From: Collybiopsis luxurians FD-317 M1
Lineage: Eukaryota; Basidiomycota; Agaricomycetes; Agaricales; Omphalotaceae
Direction: 5' to 3'
Length of the DNA stretch: 64,000 nucleotides
Assembly (NCBI GenBank): GCA_000827265.1
Contig: KN834788.1
Coordinates: 62,001-126,000 of the forward strand
Shown: positions 1 through 12,058 of the stretch, piece after piece
How positions within the stretch are numbered: the stretch's first letter is position 1
How the letters are laid out: each line of letters starts with the position of its first letter
Notes under the pieces: generated by a model
The model's database searches: none
Seen by the model: the letters and a program-made list of their open reading frames with translations, nothing else
Told to the model about the DNA's origin: nothing
Program-made: the position numbers and the translations under genes

Positions 1-263
1 CAGTTGACCGAAGCTTTGACGGTTATGTCATGACCGAAGCGTTCTTTGCACAGAGCAACTGCAACAACTCCCTCGAGGGCCTTCAGAGCTGCAAAAGTCT
101 CGTGGGCTTTGAGAGCCATAGGAATGATAGGCTCGGGTGAGTCTCCGACAAAGTCCACATATTCCAGTCCCGTAGCGCGAACTTCAGGAAGGACCGGCAA
201 GTTGTTTTCAAACATTGCCAGTAGGATCTGCTTACTGGTTTCGATGGTGGAATATGAATTCAT
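1..263 (-). CDS. CoA-transferase family III (CaiB/BaiF-like) protein, N-terminal part
   Basis: The first 87 codons of a minus-strand gene run off the left edge of the window. The ATG (263-261) opens a frame with no stop: it begins MNSYSTIETSKQ, then has a V-x-F-V-G-D-S-P-E-P segment and an A-A-L-K-A-L-E-G stretch near residue 60. This layout resembles the N-terminus of fungal family III CoA-transferases (carnitine dehydratase/CaiB type), which move CoA between acyl acids. The catalytic Asp region lies outside the window, so the family call rests on N-terminal resemblance only. No intron is visible in this part. Confidence 0.45.
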   Translation of the reverse strand, partial: MNSYSTIETSKQILLAMFENNLPVLPEVRATGLEYVDFVGDSPEPIIPMALKAHETFAALKALEGVVAVALCKERFGHDITVKASVN

Positions 264-2479
264 GTTTGGACTCGTTGCTGGCTGACTCACTTCAACTAGC
301 TTATATACAATGAAGTTCAGGCCATATGACATGTCATTTGGCTTTTCATGCTCATTGGATAATGTTGAAGCGACATCCTCCTATTCTCCTTCGTCCGAAA
401 TCCTTGTCCGATATGCCGAATTGTGATTTGCCTCGCTGCTGTGCTTTCATATTCTTTCATTGATATGTCATAGCGAATAACGCGACTATATCATCGGTCT
501 GCAAAGAAAAACATTGACCCCACGACGGACCCGGACTCCGAGGCTCTGACTGTAAAAAGCTTTAGTGCTTGAATGCCTCTGAATAAGCTCGACATTGTCC
601 TTGATTGATTGCCCAGCCCCAGAGCTCGATAGGTATAGGATAGATGGCTGCCGCCACCATCCCTTTCTGCACGTTAGTCCAATTTGCCAGATGTTAAGTT
701 GCCTGCTACTCGGGTATCGGTAGACTGGCAGTATGCATTAAAAATCTAACCGAACCCTTTAAGAACACGACTCGAGACCGACCATAGCTATGTGCTTGTA
801 AGCTGCAAAGAGTAATTCCCTCTCACGTCAGCGTGTAAAGTGTCTTGAGTGATAATCATATACGATACAGTCGAAGTCGTCTCCCGGAGGTTGAGATTAC
901 GCATGGTCGTGTAATGCACAAATGGATGTGCAGTATATAGAGTCAAGTACGTAGTCAAACCGGTGACTATTTTGAAGTCGCTCTAAAAATAAAAATAATA
1001 GCCAAGCTGAGGGGCTACGACCACAATCTGGCGTTCACTGACTGGGTGTAGCAAACTATATTCTTTGAGTGGTCGTGTCGGCCCCTCCAACGCCATTTAC
1101 GTCTTCTGCAACCGTTATGAACCTATAAATCCCACCTAACAAAAACCTTTCAACCAGTTGGCGTTTCTGCATCCAAGTACTTCCTTCCTTGTTTGACGTA
1201 GCCTACTCTAAAGTATTACAATCCCTCAGGCATATCGCATAGCCGTCAATAAAGCATTCTCGAATATATAATATCATGCGACCCAGGTTTATGCGCGTCA
1301 TATTTTACTATCAGACTCGATTTAGTACGGAAATCTGCAGTAAACTTTTGCATAAGTTTTCGACGTGAATTTTGTTATTCATTTGGTAGGACCATATGTA
1401 AAGATAACTTCTCTTTTACTTGGCATCTGGAATAGACAAGTTCACTTTCCTCTAGTGTGTTCCTATCCTATCCCCCCTTCAGCCAAGCTTTGCTTTAGAC
1501 GGTTACAGGGGAAAGCGTTCAAAACTCCAACTTCCAACACCGGTGCCAAGGCATCTCACCTCCAAAGCCATCAAAATTCCCGTTATCGCTAGAAGTTCAG
1601 CCATCTCGAGCCATGTGTAGTGCTTCCTTATTACTCCTCAATTCAGAAGATTTATGTAAGTAAATAGAGTAATGTACGAGACTGATACTCTAAGATTGAA
1701 GAGCTAGAAGGGGTACTTGGAGTCTATCATCTCCAAGTGGTCATCGATCCTCCCCATGTTCATTGGCAACCTTATTGGAAACACGGTCGAGGGCAAAAAT
1801 CGACATTGACTCGGACAGTCACCGGCCCCGTCGGTCGTCTAAGACAGGAGACTAGACTACCGAGTGCTTAGTATCGGAGTTTTTATCTGCTTTTATCCTG
1901 CGCTTTTCCAGCCATTCATTATTACTTACTTCAACAATCTTCTAATTATATCCGAGCCCAAGCATCAGTCTAAGATTTATCGGTGGAGAGACCGGCAGCA
2001 GAAGCGTTTTCGATCTTTGACTCTACCTCAATTTGGCAAGCTAGAGACTCCACTCGGTGAGTCTTTCACCTTGCCTTCTCAAGTTTAAATTCTCTAGGCG
2101 ATGGCCAATCGTTTCGAAAGCGTGGGGATCTTGCAATCCGAGCTGACCCTTGCCAAGTGCTTGTTCCTGAGTGCATTTCGTCTTTTGTACTCAACAAAAG
2201 TGGAATTCGGCGAACCAAAGTGAGGACATGGACCAAGTTTGCACCCCTATTGCGCCTTCACTTTGAGTATTAATCAGCCCCAGAAGACTTGATTCTCATT
2301 GTGAGAGATGCCGAACGACTCGTAACGAAAACTGTCGGCTATCTCTCTTGGTATACTTTCATTTTACTCAAACTATTGCCTCTAATCCGAAGTATTTAAG
2401 GTTACTCCCTTCCTTCATTTGCATCCACCATTGCGGTCGCAGTCGTCTCTGGACCGATCTTCACTTCTCCGACTCACCA
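264..2479. other. Intergenic, no supported gene
   Basis: About 2.2 kb between the divergent CoA-transferase-like and DUF202 genes. Both strands hold only short open frames with no recognisable domain or believable splice chain. I see no RNA gene or repeat here. Confidence 0.5.
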
Positions 2480-3158
2480 ATGTTGCAACATCGCGAAGAG
2501 GTTGTAGACAGAGAATACATTGCACCCGACTCCGTCGAAGATCTTTCTCCTCCCTCTTCCTCTATCACGACTAATCTTTCATTGAAATCAATTGGAACAT
2601 CTCTCTCTCTGTACCAGTCCAATTTCTTCAAAGGATTTAGGCCGCAACTTGTTCTCGAAAACTCGGGGAGTGTGGCAAGAGACCATCTCGCCGGGGAGAG
2701 AACGTATTTAGCATATGTCAGAACCAGTTTGGCCATAGCATCTACTGGCATCGGTAGGTCCAAGGAAACCAATTATTGTACTCTTTCTCTGATAGCAATG
2801 CTCTCTAGCTCTTGTACAGTTGTTAACGATTTCTGCTGATGCTTATAGCAGAGGGCAGCTGATGCTAGAGCCGAAATCTATGTCGATACAAAAATATGCA
2901 AAATCATTTGGTGCTACAATGATTATTTTTTCTATCTTTATACTCATCGTTGGTACGTTCACCTCCCGGTGCTGGATACATTACCAGGGTCAGCTATACG
3001 ACCACTGAACATTTTCAGGAGTGATGCGATACTTCGAAATTCAGCATGCTCTTACACTTAATCGATTCCCAGTTGCTCAACTGTTAATAATCACAACGTC
3101 CATAACTCTCGCAGTGCTTGTGGTTGTCGTATTTACCATTTTGGTCACTGTGACCTAA
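2480..3158 (+). CDS. DUF202 domain membrane protein (YidH/VTC transmembrane type)
   Basis: Three exons (2480-2753, 2854-2952, 3019-3158) give 170 aa. The DUF202 signature A-R-D-H-L-A-G-E-R-T-Y-L-A-Y-V-R-T-S-L-A is at about residues 71-90. It is followed by three hydrophobic helices ending in a V-V-V-V-F-T-I-L-V-T-V-T tail. DUF202 is the membrane domain of vacuolar transporter chaperone (polyphosphate polymerase) subunits and of small stand-alone vacuolar proteins. This short form lacks SPX and polymerase domains, so it is probably a VTC1-like or uncharacterised vacuolar membrane protein. Both introns interrupt phase-1 codons. The first needs the acceptor ending at 2853 to keep the frame. The start was placed at the ATG after a pyrimidine-rich leader, though the frame is open upstream. 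Confidence 0.82.
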
Positions 3159-3818
3159 TCATATGTTGCTTTTTAGACTGGGTAATATGGTTAACAGGCA
3201 AAGATGAATGATTATTATTTGACCCTGCTGCCTAGTTAATTTGATGATTAAAGCGCCTGTAAAGTATAACATTATGCTGGATAATCATGAGCCTGCTTTC
3301 GCAATCAAATATACTCGGTAGTATGACAGTCCATAAAGCCCAAAGGAGTGATCCAGAAGTTAGAATAAAAAGTGAGAATCTTGACTCGAGCATTACAGGC
3401 GATAATCAATGGTTCACAGTAGTTTTTGTTGCAAACCGCGTCGAAAGTTGGTCTAGGATTCCCAAAGCTTGCCCTAATTTCTTGTACCTTAATATCAATT
3501 CACTCATACTCATTTCATCGATCTGATAAGCGGAGTCTATGCAAAGTCCTTCGCCGAGCAACATTGTATGAAGCCGACAGTTCAACTCTCCTGCTGGGCT
3601 ATTATCTTAGACTAGGACTGCCGGATATGCCATTTTTGTCGGTAACAAGTTGTCTACGTAGCTCAGAAGCGGAACTTGCACTCGCCGACAGTAGTCTGAG
3701 GTACGTAGTGAATCGATCTTGTTGATGTGGTGATAAGATAAGAGCTAGGCGCTAGGTAAGCGCCAGGAGATTTTATTTCACACGATTTCTCCCTTCATCT
3801 CCACAGACCGTCAATACA

Positions 3819-4117
3819 ATGGCGAAGGCCAAATCCAGGTAACGACTTTGAATCAAAGAAATGACTCCCTGCTGACCTGTTTCACCTAGAACAATGATCG
3901 TCCGCCTAATATCAACGGCGCAAACTGGCTTTTTCTACACTACGCAACGCGTGAGGCAAGGGCTGCCGCTTTCTAGAGTAAAATACGACCCAGTCGGTGT
4001 GTGGAGTGTTTTAGTTTTGCCAAATGTCGTCGATTGGCACTGACTGGCGATGTACTGAACTATTCAGTGAAAAGGCACGTTCTGTTTGTCGAGAACAAAA
4101 AGGCGAAGAAGGGATAG
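3819..4117 (+). CDS. MRPL39: Mitochondrial large-subunit ribosomal protein bL33m
   Basis: Three exons (3819-3838, 3890-3996, 4068-4117) encode 58 aa, the usual length of fungal bL33m. The protein starts M-A-K-A-K-S-R, has the family core L-I-S-T-A-Q-T-G-F-F-Y-T-T-Q-R and a K-Y-D-P-V-V-K-R-H-V-L-F-V-E segment, and ends lysine-rich. bL33 is a structural protein near the E site of the mitochondrial large subunit; the yeast counterpart is Mrpl39. The first exon is only 20 nt and no coding exon exceeds 107 nt, so ORF scanning misses the gene. Introns are 51 and 71 nt with GT-AG ends. It appears complete. Confidence 0.9.
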
Positions 4118-4957
4118 TTTCGTTTGAAGCACTAGGAAAAGGATGTGTGCGTAGATTTTTATTCAGGTGAGTGTGAATTATCTTCACGTTATACCCATTT
4201 TTCTTATTCGCTTTTCACAGGTAGAGATTGCTGCGTGCCTATTCGGGTCTATAGTATATGACGATGAAAAGGGTAGACAGACCGTTATTTGACTATCAAC
4301 TTCAGTAATACACCTTTGGTGCGCGTACTCCCTCGTTTCTATTACTTCAAACTTTGCGACGCGAACTTTTACTCTCCTCTGGAGATTCTATCCGAGGCTC
4401 TCGAAGAATGACTTCAAAAACCCACTTTGCTCAATAATCGTGCGCTTCAAGTGCTGTCCGCTTTTCCGCTACTCTGCTCCTTCTTTCATCTCTTTCTGAA
4501 TCCTCTCTTGCACTGGCTTTTCTGAACTTGGGTCAACAATCCTCCAATACTGGCTCCACGTCAGACTCATATCCCGTACAAGTCTGAACGGCTTGCTATA
4601 AGCTATATTCTGTATGCCACAGCGCCTCGATTTGTAGAGCGTCGGCTTGGGTAATAATGTTGTGGGTTCAAGTATCAAGATAATAGACTAGTAGCGACTC
4701 CCTAGAATGCAGTATGTCGGTTAGTATCGCCTGCAACAACGGTGCCGCATTTCGTACCCTTCATCAGTTTTTAGAGAGCATCTAGTCGTACTATCCAGCT
4801 GCGGAACCCAGTTGTCTTCTACTTTGCCCCTCCGCCCTTCCTGTTGTTGTTTCCGAAAAGCTCGAGAAGCATTTTCACTACAATAACCATATGATGCTTC
4901 GAGAAACCAACTCGAAATGGTGCAGAGAATATACAAGACCAAGCAAGAGAGTTTCCG
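4118..4957. other. Intergenic, no supported gene
   Basis: Downstream of bL33m. Short open frames on the minus strand (4469-4678 and 4721-4942) could be 3' exons of the doubtful gene at 4958-5674, but I could not join them in frame. Nothing else is recognisable. Confidence 0.35.
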
Positions 4958-5674
4958 TTTCCGAATTGACTGCTATCTGGGCTCCAGGATTGTGAAGAGC
5001 TTCTCGTTCTTTATTTTGGTAGTAGTATCGAGGATGGATTGACGGAATCCTCTCAACATCTTTAACTGATTCTGGAATGACATCTTGTCGGCAACGCTCA
5101 TATTACCCTCGGTGAGTGATTTGATACAGTTGCTGTTGTAGCTGAAATGTCTCGTTCATTCTGTGTCCTTTTAGGCTTGCGGTATTCTACTCAGCGATGA
5201 TACATTTTAAAACGAATAGGCCAACTACAAGGCACAATAGACTTGCCCGCATGCGCTCTCAGGCCCGGGTGTAAGCCGCAGTTGCAAATGGCACGTCCTT
5301 CAACATTGTCGGCGGGGTAGGCGGAGATGTGTTGGATATTGCTCTCCTCCGAGTCAGGGAAAGCTTGTGCAGTTTTTCCTGAGCGTCATACTCAGATGAT
5401 GAGCAGATAGAGTAGACAAGTAAGGTTTGTATTCTGGGGGATACCTTGCTACGGTCAGTTTCTCTCCTACAATCATCCTTTCGTTCCCTTCTGAACCATG
5501 TGGTTTCAACGTATCAATCTCGGCTACCCGTCTGACTACCGATTTCCATCGCTTGCCTAACAAATTCAACTGACTGTCCATCTCTCTGATTGGCCTTCCA
5601 CCCTTTATCATCGTTACGCCATCGTGCAGTATCCTCAGCTCAGTGGTATCTAGTTTCTCTAACAATTTATACAC
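4958..5674 (-). CDS. Possible multi-exon gene, unidentified
   Basis: Three minus-strand stretches read like protein but could not be joined with certainty. The first (about 5674-5460) includes R-E-M-D-S-Q-L-N-L-L-G-K-R-W-K and looks helical. The second (about 5395-5265) includes E-K-L-H-K-L-S-L-T-R-R-R-A followed by a Pro/Thr-rich patch. The third (about 5146-4973) includes K-M-S-F-Q-N-Q-L-K-M-L-R-G-F-R-Q-S and ends at a TAG. A good acceptor precedes the third stretch. The amphipathic, charged composition suggests a coiled-coil protein. No domain is recognised and no start codon is secure. It may equally be a decayed gene. Confidence 0.25.
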
Positions 5675-5899
5675 ACGAATTCATTTCCACAAGGTGCTGC
5701 GCGGCTCGTTACCTCCCCCCCTCCCTCCTCCGCTCAAATTCACATCATTCATACAAGACCTCACTCACCGTCGATATGGGATTAGATCCTTTTAGGGAGG
5801 CGAAGGTACTGTCACAGTTGTAGTGGGCACAGTTTCCAAAGATAACGATATGGATAATCATCTTGTATGGCATGGTTTCTCGAAGGCGGATTCCGGGAT

Positions 5900-8846
5900 C
5901 GATATGTTATCGCTATTGGTGTAGTGGCTGACTGCTCCTATCGATGTGCTATTTGAGTATGTTTTTGGTATCTTAACGTTTGCGATAATCATTGACTACA
6001 TCAATCATCCTTCTCGTTCCGTATCACCACTCTTTCACGGATCCATCGAGTTCCGAATATGGATCGAACTTCTCTTTTTTTTTTGCGACAACTTCATAGA
6101 CATGGTGTGTTCCGGGGGTGGTACACCACGGATGATAGGGAACGTTATCAACGCGTATTGATACCTATCCATCCGCCTTCCTTCAACGTTGGCCACATTG
6201 CAGAGGCGCCTTTATAGCTGTACTACGACAGGTTTCAAGTCCGTTCTGCCTTTCCCGGGCCTACTACATATGTGTTTGGAGTGGCTCCCTTCTTTATCAA
6301 CAGTCTACATCTGGGAACCATTGAATCGTGGTTTGTCGTGTCATGCTTCTACCGCCGTGCGCAAGAATTTCTGTTAAGGAAGTGCAGATCTCAGTCCGCT
6401 GAAAATCAGGTCTACTGCATTGTTACAAAAAATACTGGCATAAAGTTCATTCCTGGCTATGATGCGATTCTACCGAATAGACTAACGGTCATAGATCCAT
6501 CCTACTTAGAATTTGTGGATCTGAGAGTACCATGGGGCAAGAAATTTCTACGAAAAACAGACCTGGTCAGACGTGTATCCAAGTTCGTTCAATACGCCAC
6601 TGAACTCCCCTGTCCCGAATACCCTTTGTATCTATTTTCTTCTCTCGGTCAAGCAATTGCTTCAAGCATAGTGGAAGGACCTAGAGGTGAATGCCAATAA
6701 TGAGGTGATGGTTTGTAAATCAGCCACCAATTTGAGCTTACCACAAACGTAAATCTTGATTTTAAAACTGGTGGTATTCATCTCGACCGGTGATGGTGCA
6801 CAAGCCTACAGAGCCATAGGCATTGACTGCGTACATTAATGCCAGTTATCAAATGTCAGTTTTCAAGCAAGTTGAATGTGCAGTCACCGACTTTTGTATT
6901 CAAGCATTGAAAGAACATCTTGGAGGTGACCGATGATTTCGAGACTTTCCCCGATCTATAACATAAACAATAATCGGTGACTAATCAAGGGAAGAAAGAA
7001 ACATAAATTGCCACAGTTTCAGCTTATGTATATAGCTGGAGAGCTGCTGGACATCTTACCAGCCTGACACTCGGGGTGGTCTTTCGGTGCTGGTAACTTC
7101 TTGATGACAAGAGACAAAACACCAGGTGCATTTCGTCTAGTCACGGCATTGTACCGTCGAAGCACAGGTGGGTATTCCGTTCCACCGTCCATTACTCTGT
7201 TGTAGGAAATATTCTCATCACTTTATGGATGGTGACCAATTGGTCTAAAGTTATCGGCCTCTCTACATGTGAAACAACACAAATAGATGAGACAAGAGGA
7301 TTTGAACCCGCTTCGGGTTTTAAAATTGAAAGTCAAACCTAGGCATACAAACATGTACTTTGCAGTATTGTCATTATACCAAGGGGCTACGGAAAAAAAA
7401 AATTCTGTACCAGGGGTCGGAAAATTTTGTTCAGCCTCAGAGCTCGACCCTCCCTCCCTCCACGTGATATATAGGTCATGTGATTACCAAATATAGTAAT
7501 TCTGAGTTATAGACAAAGTGAAATTTTCATCGTATTACTCTCTTGCCCGACACAGAAGGTCAGATAAGCACAAGAATTTGAGCAGGCTGAACATACGTTG
7601 ATATCTATCGCGTTCGTGTTCGTTGTCATTGAGCTTGGGTCAGTTGCTGTTGCTTCGCTATGAATGGTGGTTTTGTTCTTCAACGCTCAGAGCAAGACTT
7701 ATATTTCACACCCTCACGCAATCTCATAGCCAGAACATGTTGAACGAACAATGGATTCTCGTCCAACGTTGGACACAATGAGGTGGCTGAAGGCTTGCCC
7801 GAAAAGGGCAGCTCGACTCAAAACATCACTTGCTGCTGAGCTATGGCTCATCGTTCATTAACGCATTAATGAGCGTACCGGTTCGGACCGCCACCTCGGT
7901 TACCACGCGTGCTGAGCTTTGTACCTTCAGAAAAGGCGCACAACAGTATATTGCAGTGCAGATGTTGAAAAAACTTCATTTGAGCCTTTTCTGACCCTCC
8001 GAGAAGGTCGGTCAAAAAAGTTTTTTTCAGCCTTCGTAGCTGACCCTCCCTCCCTACCCCCGTTCCGGGATTCGCCAGGCCGGGGCCCCTTGCATTATAC
8101 TTGACCAATGACAATTGTCTTGAGTCTGAGCCAGGTGAATTGACCAGGTGGATTCAAACCTTCAATGTGAGTTTTCCAGATTCCAGAACCGCTTTATGTC
8201 CATGGTGCTGTGAAGATGACCTGGAAGAAATAATTTATACACAAACATGAATCTTCTTTTTCAAACAGGTGGTAATAGTTGGCGTCGACCGCCGGTGGAG
8301 CATATTTTTTTAATAATGTCATTGTATTTTTTTTGTGTCATACCCACTGTCATATAAAAATCAGTAATGTGATTGTAAACTGTTGACATCAGATTTAAAA
8401 ACAACATCTATCATTCACAAATCTTTTGTACATCAAACTTCAACAGTCTCTCGCATATAGGAAGTGTTTTTTTTTCTGGTTTCTAGGGATCTAAGAGAAG
8501 AGTCTCAAGATGATTTTTGTAAGCGGTGACCTTTTCTGATATATGCAAAATGAAGGGGACAGTGCCTGTTTCTCCGGTTTAATTCTGAGCGCTAAAACAA
8601 TTGATACCTGCTATCAGACTTCTTTCAATGAAGAATGTAGCCGTTGACAGGAGTTGTGCAGAATATCATACCGTATGTCCAAATTAGAAGCTGGCGATGC
8701 GAGCTGTCATGAGGCAAATTGAGCAGCAGAAAGGATACTGCCATGATATCATCAACATCATGATGGGCTATCGGCGACTTGGGGGTGTGGACCGTGGTAT
8801 AACTAACAGACCTTCGAGGCCAAGCGAGGCAATTCCCATATTTCTC
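5900..8846. other. Intergenic with degenerate repeats
   Basis: About 2.9 kb without a supportable gene. Two open frames (5946-6161 and 6272-6700 +) show no domain. Related 55-base segments occur at about 6743-6800 and 8240-8300, in the same orientation; both contain CACAAAC, AATCTT and GGTGGTA followed by CGACCG. A second pair of related segments, each containing GGTCGG, a T/A-rich core, CAGCC and ACCCTCCCTCCCT, lies at about 7420-7460 and 8005-8060. They look like old transposon fragments. Confidence 0.45.
7298..7381 (-). repeat. tRNA-like Pol III promoter pair (possible SINE or tRNA relic)
   Basis: On the minus strand an A-box-like TGGTATAATGA (7381-7371) is followed about 60 bases later by a B-box-like GGTTCAAATCC (7308-7298). 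The order and sequence fit the internal Pol III promoter of tRNA genes. However, the 7 bases before the A box do not pair with those after the B box, and the T-arm pairs poorly. A functional tRNA is therefore unlikely; a tRNA-derived SINE head or decayed tRNA fits better. Confidence 0.35.
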
Positions 8847-10126
8847 ATGACTCCTGAAGAGCAACAGACCATTGCTGTTTATGCCACTGTCATCTACAAC
8901 AATACTATATCTGAGCTCATTGTGTCATTAACTGGCTATGGTATGTACAACCTAATATGGCCCAAATCCAGACGAAATGAGCTGATGATGGATACATCGT
9001 AGGTGTATCTATTCTAGGCATATTTGTTGCTACTCGCATCCTGCTGTATGAAATTCCAATTTCCAAAAGGACTTCTAAATTCTTCAACTTATACATCTGT
9101 TCCAATGTGCTCCTTTAATAGACCCAAATCCTGGTCCTCGTCTCAAATTGTACTTCTGGCTTGCCTAATCACGACATTCATTGCCTTCACTTGGAGTGTC
9201 TTTATCGATGGGGCATTTCCACTCATGCAAGACCGGTTCCCTTTTGTCCGAATCAAACCCAATATACAGGGAGCACTTGAAGCTCAGGCCCAGATATCAA
9301 TTAACAAAACTGTGCCTTTGTACTATATGCGAAGTTGGTGCTCTACAATTCCTGTGTGTTAAATATTTATTCTGTCCATCTCTAATTCAATGGCTAAATG
9401 ATATTATCCAGACACTTGCTAGTGATTGTATTGTAGTTTGGAGGGCATGGGTCTTGTTTCATCAGGAAAGACCTTGGCAAGGTGCACTTGCATTTCTCAT
9501 AATTGTCAACATAGGTATGGAATGAACATACCTAAAAATGACAAGTTTATTGAGCCTTTTGCATGATGCCATTAGGAATCAACATTGCAGATTGCATCTT
9601 GGACAATCTCGAAATTAAAGTGTTTGAATCCAATTCTGGCACAATTTTGGACTGGTTATCACTTGTGGTTTCCTTGGTAGTTAACATGTTTGCAATGGGC
9701 CTGATTGCATGGAAAGCTTGGTAAGTGCCTTGAAGTTTTCCTCAGCAGCTCTCTTACAAGCCGTCGTGCTTTGCAGGAATCACTACCGTACCATGAAGCA
9801 AGCTGCACTCCGCAGAAGAACTAGGGTTCAAAAAATCCTGCTACTTCTGATCGAGTCGGGTGCCATTTATTGCACAGTACAGAGTCTATATGTGGTTTTC
9901 CTCCTCTTGGACCTATACGGACCTGCAAGCAATCCTGCACTTTTTCCAGCCAGTGCTATTATTGCCTCCATATTTGCACTTGCTTCTGTAAGTCTCAACT
10001 TTTTTTCCGTAAGTATGTACTATATAGCTGATGTTCATGGGTTCATAGGTGTGGTATCCTATTGCAGTAGTCATTTTAGTCAACACCAATGGCCCTTCAG
10101 TAATTGAGACATTCCATCCAGAATGA
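8847..10126 (+). CDS. Seven-helix membrane protein of an Agaricomycete-expanded family
   Basis: Seven exons (8847-8940, 9003-9045, 9122-9353, 9412-9514, 9576-9720, 9777-9987, 10049-10126) close exactly to 301 aa. The product begins M-T-P-E-E-Q-Q-T-I-A-V-Y-A-T and has about seven hydrophobic segments. It carries the family-typical D-C-I-V-V-W-R-A-W-V-L-F after TM3, R-T-R-V-Q-K-I-L-L-L-L-I-E-S-G-A-I-Y near TM6, and W-Y-P-I-A-V-V-I-L-V-N-T near the end. This large basidiomycete family resembles receptors in topology, but its ligand and role are unknown. The intron 9046-9121 removes an in-frame TAA and restores the frame, which supports the model. No sign of decay. Confidence 0.8.
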
Positions 10127-11008
10127 ATGTTCTGAGAGGTAAATTGAGAGGCCCAGGGCTCTGTTAGGTGTCAACAAAATCTCAAAATACGTCTGTGTAA
10201 GGTGATAGTAAATACTACATTGTAGCGTGTCCACAGTCTTGTCTCTTATCATGCATTTGTTCATTTGTCTACTGGAAAGTACATGAAACGGTGGGATCAA
10301 TGAAATCTCAACTTTCAATTGGTTATGCAAGCGATTGCTTGTCATATGTTGTGAGTAGCATTTGAATCTCGAACAGAAGCAACATGAGCAGTGTTTCTGT
10401 AGCGGTGTAAATGTTCAAAGTGCACCCCTCCTAGGGGATGCTGAATTTATTTTTGGACGGACATGAAAGCCCAGAGAGAACGAACGAGAGTAAGAGCTGA
10501 CTTAATAAATTGACATTCTGGGAACCCGGTAAATACGGGGATAGGAGATAAAGCGTCTGAATGACGTATGTATTCACTCAAATTCTGTAATTGCATCCGA
10601 ACCTCGTTGCTTCCTCACCTTAACCACGACCCCTCTCCGACCACAATCATCTCCGCCTCAGGCTGTTCTGATAAACTACACCTTACACTCTGCGTTGTGT
10701 TGTGGCTGTTAATTTGCGAGAATCCCGACGAACCCCTTACCCGGCCCGCCATATTGTCTGTGTCGTTTAAGAACTCTCACTCGTGGACTATCCAAGTATT
10801 CTCCGTGCAATCCGAGCTCTGCAAATACCTAAATCTTCGAACATATACTCAACAAATTAACTATTCAGCATGGCGGCGTTTTTCTTCGCGTGCTGTATGA
10901 GGGGAAAAGCTGGACGGAAAGCTAGGGACACTTTGGAGGATCAGTTTATTCGCACCAGTGAAATTTAGCGAACGGAGGGATCAATGAATATTTTTCAGGT
11001 CATTCTGG
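10127..11008. other. Intergenic, no supported gene
   Basis: Only short open frames without recognisable domains lie between the seven-helix protein gene and the doubtful gene that follows. Confidence 0.45.
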
Positions 11009-12058
11009 ATGAAGAATCACGTCTCGTTAGACTGGAACCTGAGATGTGGGTCTATGTCCATTTCGCAACTTTCACTTTGCTTACTTGTATTCCGGTCGTA
11101 TTTCTCCCTCATTCATTGCGCTTTATCACTGTATTTCCATCCAGTCGTATATGATATTTCCAAATACAACAGACCGGCATTGCCAGATGGCGTCACACAG
11201 GAACGAGAGTTGCGAAAAGCTCGACGGGTGACAATTGTACGGGCAAAAGAAGGGTGTGTAGATGGAACCATTTTTTCGTAACAAGTTGGAATTCTGACTA
11301 CATTGCTTTGTTTTCCCTCTACGCAGAAACATGATAGACACATCCGACTATGCCCCTTTCAAATCCTCAACCGACCCAATCGATGCTCCTCCCCTCATCG
11401 CTGTGGGAATGCAAATGCGAGCGGTCGGTCCCTATCAGGATCTGGCTCCGAGTCTAGAGGTCCTTCGCGTTCCGCTCTACGCTATGGCTCCGGTTATGGC
11501 GGTTATCGTGGATATGGTGGTGTAGGGGGAGGAGCTGGGTTGCCTAGTACAATGTCGTGTCCTTCTCCACTCGAACCTGAATCGAGGGAAGTGCAAGTCC
11601 AGATTGCGTCCGCTCAGGAAGGGACACGAAGGGTATCTGTTTCCGTATCATCTGCAAGATTGAAGAGGAATTCCGAGTCTACAGGGGAAAGAGAAATGGG
11701 GAGGACTGGGTCAGGTTTGGTTGAAGAGATCAATGCGAGTTGGAAAGAAGGTGGGAGCGAGTCATTCGTCTCCGGCGGACTCCAACTCCAATCCAGGTGA
11801 CGACACAAGTTAAGATGGGGACAGCACTCCGAGAACCAGAAGGTCGATTTTAACGGGCCAAGGGCTGGTGTAAGACTTGTTCATTTGCCTCCTCCCCTAC
11901 CCTTTGGTTCCACAGCAGCTGGAGCATTATGGAACGACCTCGAAGAAAGAGGAAGGTCAACAGTTAAACAGGGGTTGTACAATACTGGTGCTCGGATTGC
12001 AGCTGGAGCTGGGGGCGACGAGCCGATGGATGGGATGGATTGGATATATCGGAGGTGA
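11009..12058 (+). CDS. Doubtful gene: possible membrane protein with disordered tail
   Basis: Several stretches look coding but do not give one clean model. Around 11010-11150 a frame reads M-W-V-Y-V-H-F-A-T-F-T-L-L-T and is hydrophobic. A short basic exon (about 11202-11250) contains R-E-L-R-K-A-R-R-V. 11303-11800 is rich in Ser, Gly and Arg with a G-Y-G-G-Y-R-G-Y-G-G run, as in disordered tails. After an in-frame TGA (11798-11800) the same frame resumes with E-R-G-R-S-T-V-K-Q-G-L-Y-N-T-G-A-R and ends D-G-M-D-W-I-Y-R-R at about 12058. An intron over the TGA (for example 11770-11841) is possible but has a weak donor. Family unknown; gene or pseudogene undecided. Confidence 0.3.

Noticed and set aside
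7298..7381. Functional tRNA gene
   Set aside because: Internal promoter boxes are present, but acceptor and T stems do not pair, so only a tRNA-like relic is reported.
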